From an uncultured Eubacteriales bacterium (GTDB taxonomy: Bacteria > Bacillota > Clostridia > Oscillospirales > Oscillospiraceae), in contig CASDSM010000028.1 in assembly GCA_949283375.1 (NCBI GenBank), forward strand, positions 1 to 64,000: DNA of 64,000 nt, given 5' to 3'. Position numbers and translations under genes: made by a program. The notes under the pieces were generated by a model that did not search any database, had not been told where the DNA came from, and saw only the letters and a list, made by a program, of their open reading frames with translations. Numbering within the stretch: the stretch's first letter is position 1; each line of letters begins with the position of its first letter. Shown here piece after piece: positions 51,949 to 60,449 of the stretch.

Positions 51949-52914
51949 TCACTGCCGGGCGATGAGCTGGCGCATCTTCCGGTTTGCCTCCTGCAGGATG
52001 GCGGCGGAGGCGAGCAGCGCCTGCTGCTCCTGCTCTGTCAGGTGATACTCCACCAGCTCCCGGATGCCGGAGCCGTTCAGGACGGCGGGCAGGCCCAGAT
52101 AGAGGCCGGAGAGGCCGTATTCCCCGTGCGGCATGACGGAGAGCGGCATGACAATGTTCTCATCCCGGATGATGGCCCGGATCATGCGGGCGGCGACGGC
52201 GGCAATGCCGTAGTTGGTCGCCCCCTTCTGCTTCACGATCTGGTAGGCGATTTTGGAGATCTCCTCCCGGACGGAGTCCAGCTCCACATGGCGGAAGCGC
52301 TCCGGGCTGTCGTGCAGGATGTCCGTGATGTGCTTTCCGCCCACGGTGACCTGGCTCCAGGGGATCATCTGGGAATCTCCGTGCTCCCCCATGCACATGG
52401 CCTCCAGACTGCGGGCGTCCACGCCGATCAGGTTGGCCAGATAATCGCGCAGGCGGGCGGAGTCCAGGGCGGTCCCCGTCCCCATGACCTTCCGGTCCGG
52501 CAGGCCGGAGATGGACTGCACCAGAGAGGTCATGGCGTCGACGGGGTTGGTGATGACCAGGAACATCCCCTGAAAGCCGCTGTCCATGACGGCCCGGGTG
52601 ATGGAGGAGACCACGACAGTCGCCTTCTCCAGCATGTCCAGCCGGGTCATGCCCTCCCGGTAGGGGACGCCCACGGCCAGCACCACGATGTCCGCATCGG
52701 CGCAGTCGGGATACTCTCCCGTGCAGACGTGCATTTTGCTGTCATAGTAGCCCATGGAATGTCTCAGGTCGGTGACCTCCGCCCACGCCTTCTCCCGGTT
52801 CCTGTCGATCAGCACCAGATCGTTGCAGGTGTTGCGGATCACAAGCTGATGCGCCAGCGCGGTGCCCACATTGCCCGCGCCGACGATGACGACCTTGCTT
52901 CTCCCGATTGCCAT
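51949..52914 (-). CDS. L-lactate/2-hydroxyacid dehydrogenase family protein
   Basis: A 321-residue protein from the ATG at 52914, behind GGGAGG. The Rossmann fold starts VVIVGAGNVGTALAHQ; the active site has Arg91 (MTRLDML), Arg154 (LDSARLRDYL, binds the carboxylate) and His178 in MGEHGDSQM. At the specificity position six residues before Arg91 there is a tyrosine (Tyr85), not the glutamine of lactate or the arginine of malate dehydrogenases. It should reduce a 2-oxo acid with NADH, but the substrate may be bulkier than pyruvate. It is first in the operon and divergent from a LysR gene. Confidence 0.87.
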   Translation of the reverse strand: MAIGRSKVVIVGAGNVGTALAHQLVIRNTCNDLVLIDRNREKAWAEVTDLRHSMGYYDSKMHVCTGEYPDCADADIVVLAVGVPYREGMTRLDMLEKATVVVSSITRAVMDSGFQGMFLVITNPVDAMTSLVQSISGLPDRKVMGTGTALDSARLRDYLANLIGVDARSLEAMCMGEHGDSQMIPWSQVTVGGKHITDILHDSPERFRHVELDSVREEISKIAYQIVKQKGATNYGIAAVAARMIRAIIRDENIVMPLSVMPHGEYGLSGLYLGLPAVLNGSGIRELVEYHLTEQEQQALLASAAILQEANRKMRQLIARQ

Positions 52915-53041
52915 AGCACAACCTCCCGAGCTGCCGCTCCACGATTGATTTTCCTGCCTGTACAGTGTATCATAGAACGGTAAATTTACAAAACAAATGA
53001 TTTTGATGGATACATTTATTTTCTTTAATGAGGAGGACGCG
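52915..53041. promoter_or_regulatory. divergent promoter region, dehydrogenase operon / LysR gene
   Basis: On the minus strand TTGTAA and TACACT are 16 bases apart, facing the dehydrogenase. On the plus strand TTTACA and GATACA are about 18 bases apart, facing LysR. A GTAAATTTAC palindrome lies at the overlap, a plausible LysR-type binding site. The region is AT-rich. Confidence 0.45.
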
Positions 53042-53932
53042 ATGGAGCTGAGATTATTCTCCACCTTTCTGCGGGTGGCGGAACTGCAGAATTTCACAAA
53101 GGCGGCGGAGCAGCTTGGCTATTCCCAGGCGACCGTCACGGTACAGATCCACCAGCTCGAGCAGGAGCTGGGGACGGAGCTCTTCGAGCGGATTGGGAAG
53201 CGGGTCCGGCTGACCGAGCGGGGAGAGCAGTTCATCCCCTATGCGATGGACATTCTGAAGGCGGAGCAGAGCGCAAAAAACTTCCTGCGCGCGCCGGAGC
53301 ACCCCTCCGGCCGCCTGCGGATCGGCACGGCGGAGTCCCTCCTGCTCAGCGTCCTGACGCCCGTGCTGATGGAGTATCACCACCGGTATCCGGACGTGGA
53401 GGTCAGCGTCCACACCGGCCTGATCAGCGAGCTGTTTGACATGGTCCGGCAGAATGATGTGGACCTCCTCTTCTTTCTGGACAAGAAGACGGACCGCGCC
53501 GACTGGGTCAAGCTGCTCGAACAGCGCGAGCCCATCCTGTTTGCCGCCGCCGGCGGGCACCCGGTCTGCCGGAGAAAAAAAGTGCCTCTGGCGGAGGTGG
53601 TGCGCGAGCCCTTTGTGCTCACGGAGCGGAGCGTCAGCTACCGCTATGACCTGGAGCAGGCGCTCGCGGCCCAAAATCTGGAGCTCCGCCCCTTTCTGGA
53701 GACGGGCAACACGGACATCATCACCCGGGTGCTCCTGCAGGGCGGCTGCCTGTCCTTCCTCCCGCAGTATGTGATCCGGCCCTACCTCCTCTCCGGCCAG
53801 CTGGAGACGGTGGATGTGGCGGACTGCGCTGTGCAGATGTGGAGCCAGCTGATCTATCACAGGAACAAATGGGTCACGCCGCAGATGCGCTGCTTCATCT
53901 CCCTCATGCGCGATGCGCTGGGGGCGCAGTGA
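53042..53932 (+). CDS. LysR-family transcriptional regulator
   Basis: A 296-residue protein; the ATG at 53042 follows GAGGAGG and opens MELRLFSTFLRVAELQNFTK, the standard LysR start. The winged helix-turn-helix (AAEQLGYSQATVTVQIHQLEQELGTELFER split by the recognition helix, residues 15-60) is followed by the periplasmic-binding-like effector domain (LRIGTAESLLLSVL to the end). It is divergent from the dehydrogenase-aminotransferase-symporter operon, the usual arrangement for regulator and target. The effector is probably a substrate or product of that route. It ends 10 bp from the convergent GH3 gene. Confidence 0.93.
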   Translation: MELRLFSTFLRVAELQNFTKAAEQLGYSQATVTVQIHQLEQELGTELFERIGKRVRLTERGEQFIPYAMDILKAEQSAKNFLRAPEHPSGRLRIGTAESLLLSVLTPVLMEYHHRYPDVEVSVHTGLISELFDMVRQNDVDLLFFLDKKTDRADWVKLLEQREPILFAAAGGHPVCRRKKVPLAEVVREPFVLTERSVSYRYDLEQALAAQNLELRPFLETGNTDIITRVLLQGGCLSFLPQYVIRPYLLSGQLETVDVADCAVQMWSQLIYHRNKWVTPQMRCFISLMRDALGAQ

Positions 53933-53942
53933 GCGGCGGGCC

Positions 53943-56354
53943 TCAGGCCAGCTTGAGGATCAGCTCGAGCACCCGTCTCGCGCTCCGGCGGACCTCCGCT
54001 TCGGAGAGGGCGCCCAGCGCAAGCGCGGCCTCCACCCGCTCGGGGAAGCCGCAGGCCATCTTCACATCGTTGCCCGCGTGGATCTCCTTGTAGTGCTCTC
54101 CCCGGGTCCACCAGTCGGAGGTGACCACGCCCCGGTAGCCCCACTCGCCCCGGAGGATGTCCTCCAGCAGCTCGCGGCTCTCCGAGGTCCTCCGCCCGTT
54201 CACGGCGTTGTAGGCGGACATGACGCACCAGGGGTCCGCCTCCTTCACGATGATCTCAAACTGCTTCAGATAGATCTCCCGCAGGGCGCGCTCGGAGAGG
54301 CGGGAGTCGCTGTGCTTCCGGTTGGTCTCCTTGTTGTTGGCGGCAAAGTGCTTGGGCGTGGCGGCGACGCCCTGGCTCTGGATGCCCCGGACCATGGCCG
54401 CGGCCAGCTTGCCGGTGAGCAGGGGGTCCTCCGAGTAATACTCAAAGTTGCGCCCGCAGAGGGGATTGCGGTGGATGCAGACGGCGGGGGTGAGCCAGAT
54501 GGAGAGGTTGTTCTCCCTGACCTCCTCCCCGCCGGCCGCCCCCACGCGCTCCATCAGCTCCGGGTCCCAGGTGGAGGCCAGCAGGGTGGCGCAGGGGAAG
54601 GCGGTGGTGCAGACGCCGCACTCCGGGGCGATCCGCACCCCGGCGGGGCCGTCACAGGTCTGGACGTTGGGCACCCCGTACTCCGGGAGGTTGCCGAAGC
54701 CGAAGGTGTTCGCCACGCCGGTGTTGGGCTGGCCGCCGCAGAGGTGGATCAGCTCCGCCCGGCTGAGCTGGTCGAGGAACTGGTCCAGCGTGGCCCTGCC
54801 CTCCGCCACCTGGGAGAGGGAGATGGCGTCCCGGCGGACCTGGTCAAAGACGAGATAACGCGCCCGGCCCCGGACGGCGGGGGCCAGGCCCTCCTCGGTG
54901 CCGGGGACCATCTTGGCGATGGCGGACTCGTTCAGGTCGTGGGGCGGGCGCTGGGGCAGGGCCTCATAGCTGCCGTCGGCCAGCAGCCGCCGGGGAAGGC
55001 TGGTGGGGACCAGCCGGGGGGCGCACTGCTCGAGCACTTTGTCCTCCGTCAGGGTGTAGACGAATGCCGCCTGCTCCGTCTCGCGGACCGAGGTGCCGAT
55101 GTGGAAGCGGTAGTCCCCCCGCTCCAGAAGCCAGGCGGACCTGCGCACCTTCCCCAGGTCGTCATAGGAGGCCATCGCGTAGAGCGGGAAGGAGAGGGAG
55201 AGGACCTCTGATGCGCCGGGCGCGAGGGCCCCGGTCTTCCGGAAGGCGGTGAGGACGCGCGCGGGCTTGCGCAGCGCTCCCTGCGGGGCCTCGGCGTAGA
55301 CCTGGACCACCTCTCTGCCGGGGAAATGGCCGGTGTTGGTCACGGTGACCTGGAGATGGATCTCCTCCCCCTCCGCCCAGGCCCTCCGGCCGGTGAGGGA
55401 GAAGGTGGTGTAGCTCAGCCCGTAGCCGAAGGGATAGACCACCCGCGCCCGCTTCCCGGGGACCGTCTCAAAATAGCGGTAGCCCACATAGATGTCCTCC
55501 TCGTAGGGGACATAGTCCACGCTCTCGTGGAAGGTGGCGGTGGAGGGATAGTCCTCCAGCCGGGCGGCAAAGGTGTCCGGCAGCTTCCCCGACGGGCTCT
55601 CCGCGCCGCAGAGGAGCTGGGCCGCGGCCATGCCGCCCTCCATCCCGCCCTGCCAGGCGAGGAGGACGGAGGAGATGCCGTCATTGCCCGCAAACCAGGC
55701 GGTGTCCATCACCCCGCCGGTGTTCAGGACGACCACCACCCGGGAAAAGGCGCCGGTGACCTGCTCCACCAGGGCCCGCTCCTCCCGCGTCAGGCAGAAG
55801 TCCCCCTCCGGGAAGATCTGCCCGGCGATCCGGGGCAGGCTGGTCTCATTGCCCCAGGGGTTGTACTCCCCGTCATACTCCACGTCGGACCGGTCCCAGC
55901 CCTCCCCGGAGAAGCGGCTGATGGAGAGAACGGCGGTCTCCGCCTCCCGCCGGGCCGCCCGGAGCAGCTCGTCCGGCAGCGCCGGCTCTGCCATCATGCC
56001 GGGCATCGCGCCGGCGGCGTACTGGGCCGCTACATAGTCCCGGTAGAAATCGCAGAGCGGGGCAAAGAGGGAGACCTTCTGCTCCCGGAGCCCGTCATAC
56101 AGATTGCGGACGTAGGGAGTGGTCACGTCGCCGGAGCCGCCGCCCCCCTTCACATAGTCAAAGGTCCCCTTTCCGAACAGGGCCAGCCTGCTTCCGGGCT
56201 GCAGGGGGAGCAGATGTCCGTCGTTTTTCAGCAGCACCATCCCCTCCCTGGCGGCGGCGCGGGAGAGGGCGATGTGTTCGGGGGAGGCGGTCACGGGCCG
56301 GTCCCCATAGAGCGGGCGGCTCGGCTGGTAAAAGGCGCGGGTCCACTGTTTCAT
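53943..56354 (-). CDS. GH3 glycosidase with permuted domain order
   Basis: An 803-residue protein from the ATG at 56354, with GAGGAG about ten bases upstream; longer frame upstream runs into a repeat. The order is sandwich domain (REGMVLLKNDGHLLPL, KGGGGSGDV), fibronectin-III-like domain (FGYGLSYTTFSL, VTNTGHFPGREVVQVY), then barrel (CDGPAGVRIAPE; GRNFEYYSEDP; KHFAANNKE), with nucleophile Asp747 in VTSDWW. It is the third permuted GH3 in the window and lacks membrane helices. It stands alone outside the main locus. The substrate is likely a beta-glucoside. Confidence 0.92.
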   Translation of the reverse strand: MKQWTRAFYQPSRPLYGDRPVTASPEHIALSRAAAREGMVLLKNDGHLLPLQPGSRLALFGKGTFDYVKGGGGSGDVTTPYVRNLYDGLREQKVSLFAPLCDFYRDYVAAQYAAGAMPGMMAEPALPDELLRAARREAETAVLSISRFSGEGWDRSDVEYDGEYNPWGNETSLPRIAGQIFPEGDFCLTREERALVEQVTGAFSRVVVVLNTGGVMDTAWFAGNDGISSVLLAWQGGMEGGMAAAQLLCGAESPSGKLPDTFAARLEDYPSTATFHESVDYVPYEEDIYVGYRYFETVPGKRARVVYPFGYGLSYTTFSLTGRRAWAEGEEIHLQVTVTNTGHFPGREVVQVYAEAPQGALRKPARVLTAFRKTGALAPGASEVLSLSFPLYAMASYDDLGKVRRSAWLLERGDYRFHIGTSVRETEQAAFVYTLTEDKVLEQCAPRLVPTSLPRRLLADGSYEALPQRPPHDLNESAIAKMVPGTEEGLAPAVRGRARYLVFDQVRRDAISLSQVAEGRATLDQFLDQLSRAELIHLCGGQPNTGVANTFGFGNLPEYGVPNVQTCDGPAGVRIAPECGVCTTAFPCATLLASTWDPELMERVGAAGGEEVRENNLSIWLTPAVCIHRNPLCGRNFEYYSEDPLLTGKLAAAMVRGIQSQGVAATPKHFAANNKETNRKHSDSRLSERALREIYLKQFEIIVKEADPWCVMSAYNAVNGRRTSESRELLEDILRGEWGYRGVVTSDWWTRGEHYKEIHAGNDVKMACGFPERVEAALALGALSEAEVRRSARRVLELILKLA

Positions 56355-56466
56355 ATTCCGGTTCACTCCTCGGTTGGATTTGCCTTGATTGTACGGCAGA
56401 GGACGGCAGATTTCCAGCCCCCTTGGATGCTTTTTTGCCGCTTCTGGCTGAAATGGGAGATAAAAT

Positions 56467-56492
56467 GGGCGCACCGGGTCTCCGGTGCGCCC
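56467..56492. repeat. 26-bp hairpin, left flank of repeat copy B
   Basis: The perfect palindrome GGGCGCACCGG-GTCT-CCGGTGCGCCC forms an 11-bp stem with a 4-base loop. An identical copy is at 56653-56678 on the other side of the 151-bp repeat. Confidence 0.75.
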
Positions 56493-56496
56493 GAGG

Positions 56497-56647
56497 CTGT
56501 CGAAGAACTGCGCTGAGACTTCCGCGAGAGAGCCGCGGGGGTGCGGAGGAGGGGGCAAAGGGCCCCCTTCGCGTGCAGTCAAAACCGTTTTTGGAACTGC
56601 GAAGAAGTTTCAAAAACGGACCCAGCGTGGCAAAAGACCTTTTTGAC
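56497..56647 (+). repeat. 151-bp dispersed intergenic repeat, copy B
   Basis: It matches copy A (5420-5570, opposite strand) along its whole length. It is bracketed by two identical 26-bp hairpins, unlike copy A, which has a different hairpin on one side only. It contains internal stems GGGGGC/GCCCCC and CCGTTTTTG/CAAAAACGG, so the transcript would be strongly folded. No open frame or ribosome site is present. It fills the 56355-56820 gap between two leftward genes. Its function is unknown. Confidence 0.75.
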
Positions 56648-56652
56648 ACGCT

Positions 56653-56678
56653 GGGCGCACCGGGTCTCCGGTGCGCCC
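56653..56678. repeat. 26-bp hairpin, right flank of repeat copy B
   Basis: Identical to 56467-56492. It overlaps a further stem, CCCAGCGTG (56621-56629) with CACGCTGGG (56647-56655). Confidence 0.75.
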
Positions 56679-56820
56679 AAATCAAACGATCTGTATGCTG
56701 TTTTGCCGCAGAGGGTGCAGAGAGGACGGCGTCCCTGTCTGCCCGGTACGCACAGGACGGACGGGCTGCGGGCAGCCGATGCGGCGGCGCCCTCCGTCCC
56801 GCTCCGGCCCGGCGGGCGTG

Positions 56821-57371
56821 TCAGATCTCGCCGCCCCGGCTCATCATTCCCTCGGCGATCAGCTCGTCGATCACAGCCTTCTGGGCCGCGTTCTGCCACT
56901 GGGCGACCGCGAGGATGCAGATCAGCATGGCCAGCGGCGTGCTCACCGGAGCGGCCCCGCAGCTCAGTGTGCCGCGAAAGTAGTCCTCGGACAGAAAGAC
57001 GCCCAGGAGAATGAGCAGCGACGGCGCCGCCGTCCCCGCCAGACCGGCAAAGGTGAGGCGGAACTGCCAGCGCTGGGGATACTGGGTCCCGATCAGGGCC
57101 AGACCCGCCAGCGCGCAGACCACGGCGGCGATCGCAAGGACGGCCAGCGCCGCGACCACCGGCCCCCGGAACGTGTACAGTACCGGTCCGGTATAATCGT
57201 TAAGCACGGAAAGGCAAAAATGCGTTCCGTCCGTCACCAGCGACAGGAGGGGAAGGAGAGGACCTCTCCGTCTCTCGTGACATAGACCGCGACCGGAACA
57301 AAGAGCATGGCGGCCAGACTGATGATCATGCTGCCCCACGCAGCGAAGAGCCAACGCTTTCCAACTTTCAT
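56821..57371 (-). pseudogene. four-helix membrane protein of unknown function, frameshifted
   Basis: From the ATG at 57371 (GGAGGGAAG upstream) the protein begins MKVGKRWLFAAWGSMIISLA and VPVAVYVTRDGEVLSFP, then hits a stop. The other frame continues PLLSLVTDGTHFCLSVL, GPVVAALAVLAIAAVVCALAG, FAGLAGTAAPSLLILLGVFL and TPLAMLICILAVAQW to 56821. Adding one C to the CCCC run near 57254 joins them into about 183 residues with four membrane helices. I do not recognise the family. A promoter TTCCCA-17-TATAAT lies upstream (57503-57475). Whether the shift is real or an assembly error is open. Confidence 0.6.
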
Positions 57372-57474
57372 TTTCTTCCCTCCATTGTGTTCCACTTTCT
57401 CTTGCAGATCGGAGCCGCCGGGGAGGGCCCAAAGGTCCCGGGGCGGGAGCATCCATCTGCGTGCCCTGGGCAAG

Positions 57475-57503
57475 ATTATACCGCAGCGCCTCCCGTTTGG
57501 GAA
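57475..57503 (-). promoter_or_regulatory. promoter of the four-helix membrane protein gene
   Basis: A consensus TATAAT (57480-57475 on the minus strand) has a weak TTCCCA 17 bases upstream. Confidence 0.45.
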
Positions 57504-57603
57504 GATGCAATGGTCATAAATGTGGAAAATATGAGCGGGAGGCTCCGGCCTGCCTCCGCAGTGGCGGCCTCCTCGCGGCCACGGCACAATGGTCCGTTTC
57601 GGC

Positions 57604-58218
57604 TCAAACCCCGTCGTCCGGCTTTTGCCCGTCGTGCGCCGGCCATTTGCACTCCGTCAGTTCCATGTGGGTAAACACGGCGCGGAAGGAGGAGTCCTCC
57701 GGGCTGCACGCGTAGACGCCAAAGCGGACCGCCCCCTTCGCCTCGTGGAGGTGGCAGACCCGCATCTGATGGAAGACAACGCCGTCCTCTGAACACTCGA
57801 TGCAGAAGTCGTCCGACCGGCGGCTCAGACGGTACCACATGGACTTCACACCGGCCGGGATCTCCGTGGTCGCCCAGTCGGAATAGCCGTGGTTGGTCAC
57901 GACGCTGCCCAGGTGCTGGAAGCGCTCGTTTTCGTACTCGATCGAGCCCTTGAGCCAGTTCTCGCTGTCCAGATAGAGGACCACGCCGCACTGGTCAAAG
58001 CGGTGGTGGCTGTCGGAAAACTCCGTCTTGACCACAAAGGAGAAATACTGCTCCTCCGAGGTCATCTGGAGCACCGGGGCGTTGTCGTTGCGGAAGTGAT
58101 AATAGGTCCGCTGCCAGAGGTCGGTGTGGGGCGCAGTCACGATCTCAATGCGGTCCTCTGAGATGTCGCAGCGCTCCGGCGCTCTGGTCCATTGCAGGCG
58201 GCTCACGTCAAATTTCAT
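57604..58218 (-). CDS. DUF1349 (concanavalin-like) protein
   Basis: A 204-residue protein from the ATG at 58218, behind AAGGAGG. The pattern WQRTYYHFRNDNAPVLQM, SFVVKTEFSDSHHRFDQCGV, LYLDSENWLKGSIEYEN and WYRLSRRSDDFCIECSEDG is the DUF1349 jelly-roll family, related to concanavalin-type lectins and often found with carbohydrate genes. No catalytic residues are assigned to this family. No signal peptide is present. It has a good own promoter, TTGACG-18-TATAAT (58293-58264). Confidence 0.85.
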   Translation of the reverse strand: MKFDVSRLQWTRAPERCDISEDRIEIVTAPHTDLWQRTYYHFRNDNAPVLQMTSEEQYFSFVVKTEFSDSHHRFDQCGVVLYLDSENWLKGSIEYENERFQHLGSVVTNHGYSDWATTEIPAGVKSMWYRLSRRSDDFCIECSEDGVVFHQMRVCHLHEAKGAVRFGVYACSPEDSSFRAVFTHMELTECKWPAHDGQKPDDGV

Positions 58219-58263
58219 GGTCTGTTCCTCCTTCTGTTCAGGGTGAAATGAACATATATATTG

Positions 58264-58293
58264 ATTATATGGGAGGCAGGAGGGAGGCGTCAA
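58264..58293 (-). promoter_or_regulatory. promoter of the DUF1349 gene
   Basis: On the minus strand TTGACG (58293-58288) and TATAAT (58269-58264) are 18 bases apart. It lies just behind the stop of the upstream DNA-metabolism gene. Confidence 0.6.
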
Positions 58294-58303
58294 GTTAAAA
58301 ACT

Positions 58304-59137
58304 TTATTTTTGTGGATTGGGATGCGGGGAAATCAGGCGCTTCTCCACGTCCCGCCCGCGCGGCGCCGGCCGGGGCGCGCGGCCCTCCCCGCGCAGCTCG
58401 GTCATCTGGCCCCAGTAGCGCTTGGGGACGTTGGACATGCGCAATTTGGGGTTATAGCGGTCCTCCAGGGCCACCGTGTCGTAAAAGCGCAGCCAGAGCG
58501 CCTGCCAGGCGGCCTCCTGTTCGCTCGCCGGGGGGAGGTCGAGCTGGTCGAGGGGGCGGATGGCCCACTGCGCGGCGTGGTAGAGCAGGGCCTCGCGGTG
58601 GGTCCTGTCGTAGAGGAGGAAGGTCTCGTTGTGGAAGCGGTCGCAGAAGTGCCGCCGCAGCAGGGGGAGGACGCGGTTTTTCGGCTCGATCTCCCCGATC
58701 AGCGCGCCCTGCACGTCGGAGAAGCGGGCGAAGCCCTTGAGCAGGTGCGCCTCGTTGTAGAGGTGGCGCACCGCCCCCAGCAGCGGGGCCACCCTCTCAT
58801 CCGTCAGCCAGTAGGTCACGCCGGGGCCGATGTCGTAGCCCATCTCGATGAAGCGCCAGATGGCGCACTCCCGCTCCGGCAGGCAGGTGAGAAAGCTGTG
58901 ACTCGCCAGCCGCTGCGCCTCGGGGGAGATCTTCTCCCGGAGGGAGCGGAAGACCCGACGCGCGTGCCCCGCGTCCGTCTCCACCGGCCGCTCGGGGTAG
59001 AGGGAGACGCGGTCCTCCTCCGGCGTGGAGAACGCCCCCGGCGCCTCGTGGTAGCGGTAGCTGTCATACACGCAGGAGAGGAAGCCGGCAAAGCTCCCGT
59101 CGTAGCGGTAGGCCACCTCCGTCCACCCCGGCCTCAT
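58304..59137 (-). CDS. TIGR03915-type probable DNA metabolism protein (DUF4130)
   Basis: A 277-residue protein. YRYDGSFAGFLSCVYDSYRY at the start, and later NEAHLLKGFARFSDVQG and DRFHNETFLLYDRTHREALLYH, are the marks of the DUF4130/TIGR03915 family, which occurs almost only next to the radical-SAM partner found here. Its ATG overlaps the stop of that gene (ATGA at 59134-59137), so the two are made together. The role is inferred to be DNA repair or modification, with no established reaction. It ends about 85 bp before the DUF1349 gene. Confidence 0.88.
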   Translation of the reverse strand: MRPGWTEVAYRYDGSFAGFLSCVYDSYRYHEAPGAFSTPEEDRVSLYPERPVETDAGHARRVFRSLREKISPEAQRLASHSFLTCLPERECAIWRFIEMGYDIGPGVTYWLTDERVAPLLGAVRHLYNEAHLLKGFARFSDVQGALIGEIEPKNRVLPLLRRHFCDRFHNETFLLYDRTHREALLYHAAQWAIRPLDQLDLPPASEQEAAWQALWLRFYDTVALEDRYNPKLRMSNVPKRYWGQMTELRGEGRAPRPAPRGRDVEKRLISPHPNPQK

Positions 59138-60420
59138 GACAGCCCCTCCTGTCCGTCAAAGAGGGAGAGCTGGTCCGGAAGCGCCCCGCCGGGGAGGCGG
59201 GACTGCTCGAGCGCCATCAGGTGGCGCGCCACCCCATCCGGGCGCACCCGCAGTCCCTCCGTCATCCGCCCGGAGCAGGTGATGAAATACTGCGCCCGGC
59301 GGAGCACGACGCCCAGCTTCTTCAGTCCCGCCTCGTCCAGCGCCCCCACCCGCCGGGCGGCGAGGATGCGCCGGGCGGACTTCACCCCGATGCCGGGCAC
59401 CCGCAGCAGGCATTCATAGTCCGCGCGGTTGACCTCCACCGGGAAGAACTCCGGGTGGCGCAGCGCCCAGCAGCACTTGGGGTCCAGCCGGGGATCGAAG
59501 TTGGGGTTGTCGCCGTCGAGCAGCTCCTCCGCCCGGAAGTGGTAGAACCGCAGGAGCCAGTCCGCCTGATAGAGCCGGTGCTCGCGCAGCAGCGGCGGGC
59601 GGAACCCCGCCGGGGCGGGCAGAAGCCGGGAGTCGGACACCGGCAGATAGGCGGAGTAGAACACCCGCTTGAGCTGGTATTTCCGGTAGAGGCTCTGGGT
59701 GAGGGTGAGGATGTGCCGGTCGTCTTCCGGCGTCGCGCCGATGATCATCTGGGTGGACTGGCCCGCCGGGGCGAACCGGAGCGCCCGCCGGGCGGGCAGG
59801 GCGCGCAGCGACCGGCGGCTCTCCGCGCTGCCGTCGCGGATCTGGGCCATCGGGGCGAGAATCGCCTCCTTTTTCTTGTCCGGGGCGAGCAGGCGGAGGC
59901 TGGCGGCGGAGGGCAGCTCGATGTTCACGCTCAGCCGGTCGGCCAGCAGGCCGAGCTGCCAGGTGAGGGCGCTGTCCGCCCCGGGGATCGCCTTGGCGTG
60001 GATATACCCCGCAAAGCCGTACTCCTCCCGCAGCAGGCGCAGGGCGCGGATCATCAGCTCGGTGGTGTAGTCGGGATTTTTCAGCACCGCCGAGCTGAGA
60101 AAGAGCCCCTCGATATAGTTGCGCCGGTAGAACTGGATGGTCAGCTCCGCCAGCTCCCGCGGGGTGAAGACGGCGCGCCGGGTGTCGTGGCTGCGGCGGT
60201 TGACGCAGTACTGGCAGTCATAGACGCAGGCGTTGCCCAGCAGCACCTTGAGCAGGGTCACGCACCGCCCGTCCGCCGAGAAGGTGTGGCAGCAGCCCGG
60301 GGCCATCGTCGAGCCGATCCGCCCGCCCTGACGCCCCTTCCGGTCCAGCCCGCTGGAGGTGCAGGCGGCGTCATACTTCGCCGCGTCGGTCAGAATTTCC
60401 AGCTTGTCCAGCAGCTCCAC
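59134..60420 (-). CDS. TIGR03916-type putative DNA repair/modification radical SAM protein
   Basis: A 428-residue protein from a GTG at 60420 with GGGGAGG upstream. The radical-SAM cluster motif is CVYDCQYC (about residues 65-72), within VLLGNACVYDCQYCVNRRSH. LSVNIELPS and QMIIGATPEDDRHIL are typical of this subgroup. The C-terminus carries a helix-hairpin-helix (LLRVPGIGVKSARRILAARR), a DNA-binding element. The family resembles spore-photoproduct-lyase-like enzymes only distantly. A strong promoter with two LexA-type boxes precedes it, which supports a DNA-damage role. Confidence 0.9.
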   Translation of the reverse strand: MELLDKLEILTDAAKYDAACTSSGLDRKGRQGGRIGSTMAPGCCHTFSADGRCVTLLKVLLGNACVYDCQYCVNRRSHDTRRAVFTPRELAELTIQFYRRNYIEGLFLSSAVLKNPDYTTELMIRALRLLREEYGFAGYIHAKAIPGADSALTWQLGLLADRLSVNIELPSAASLRLLAPDKKKEAILAPMAQIRDGSAESRRSLRALPARRALRFAPAGQSTQMIIGATPEDDRHILTLTQSLYRKYQLKRVFYSAYLPVSDSRLLPAPAGFRPPLLREHRLYQADWLLRFYHFRAEELLDGDNPNFDPRLDPKCCWALRHPEFFPVEVNRADYECLLRVPGIGVKSARRILAARRVGALDEAGLKKLGVVLRRAQYFITCSGRMTEGLRVRPDGVARHLMALEQSRLPGGALPDQLSLFDGQEGLS

Positions 60421-60449
60421 GGCGGAGCACCTCCCCTGACTCGTGATTA

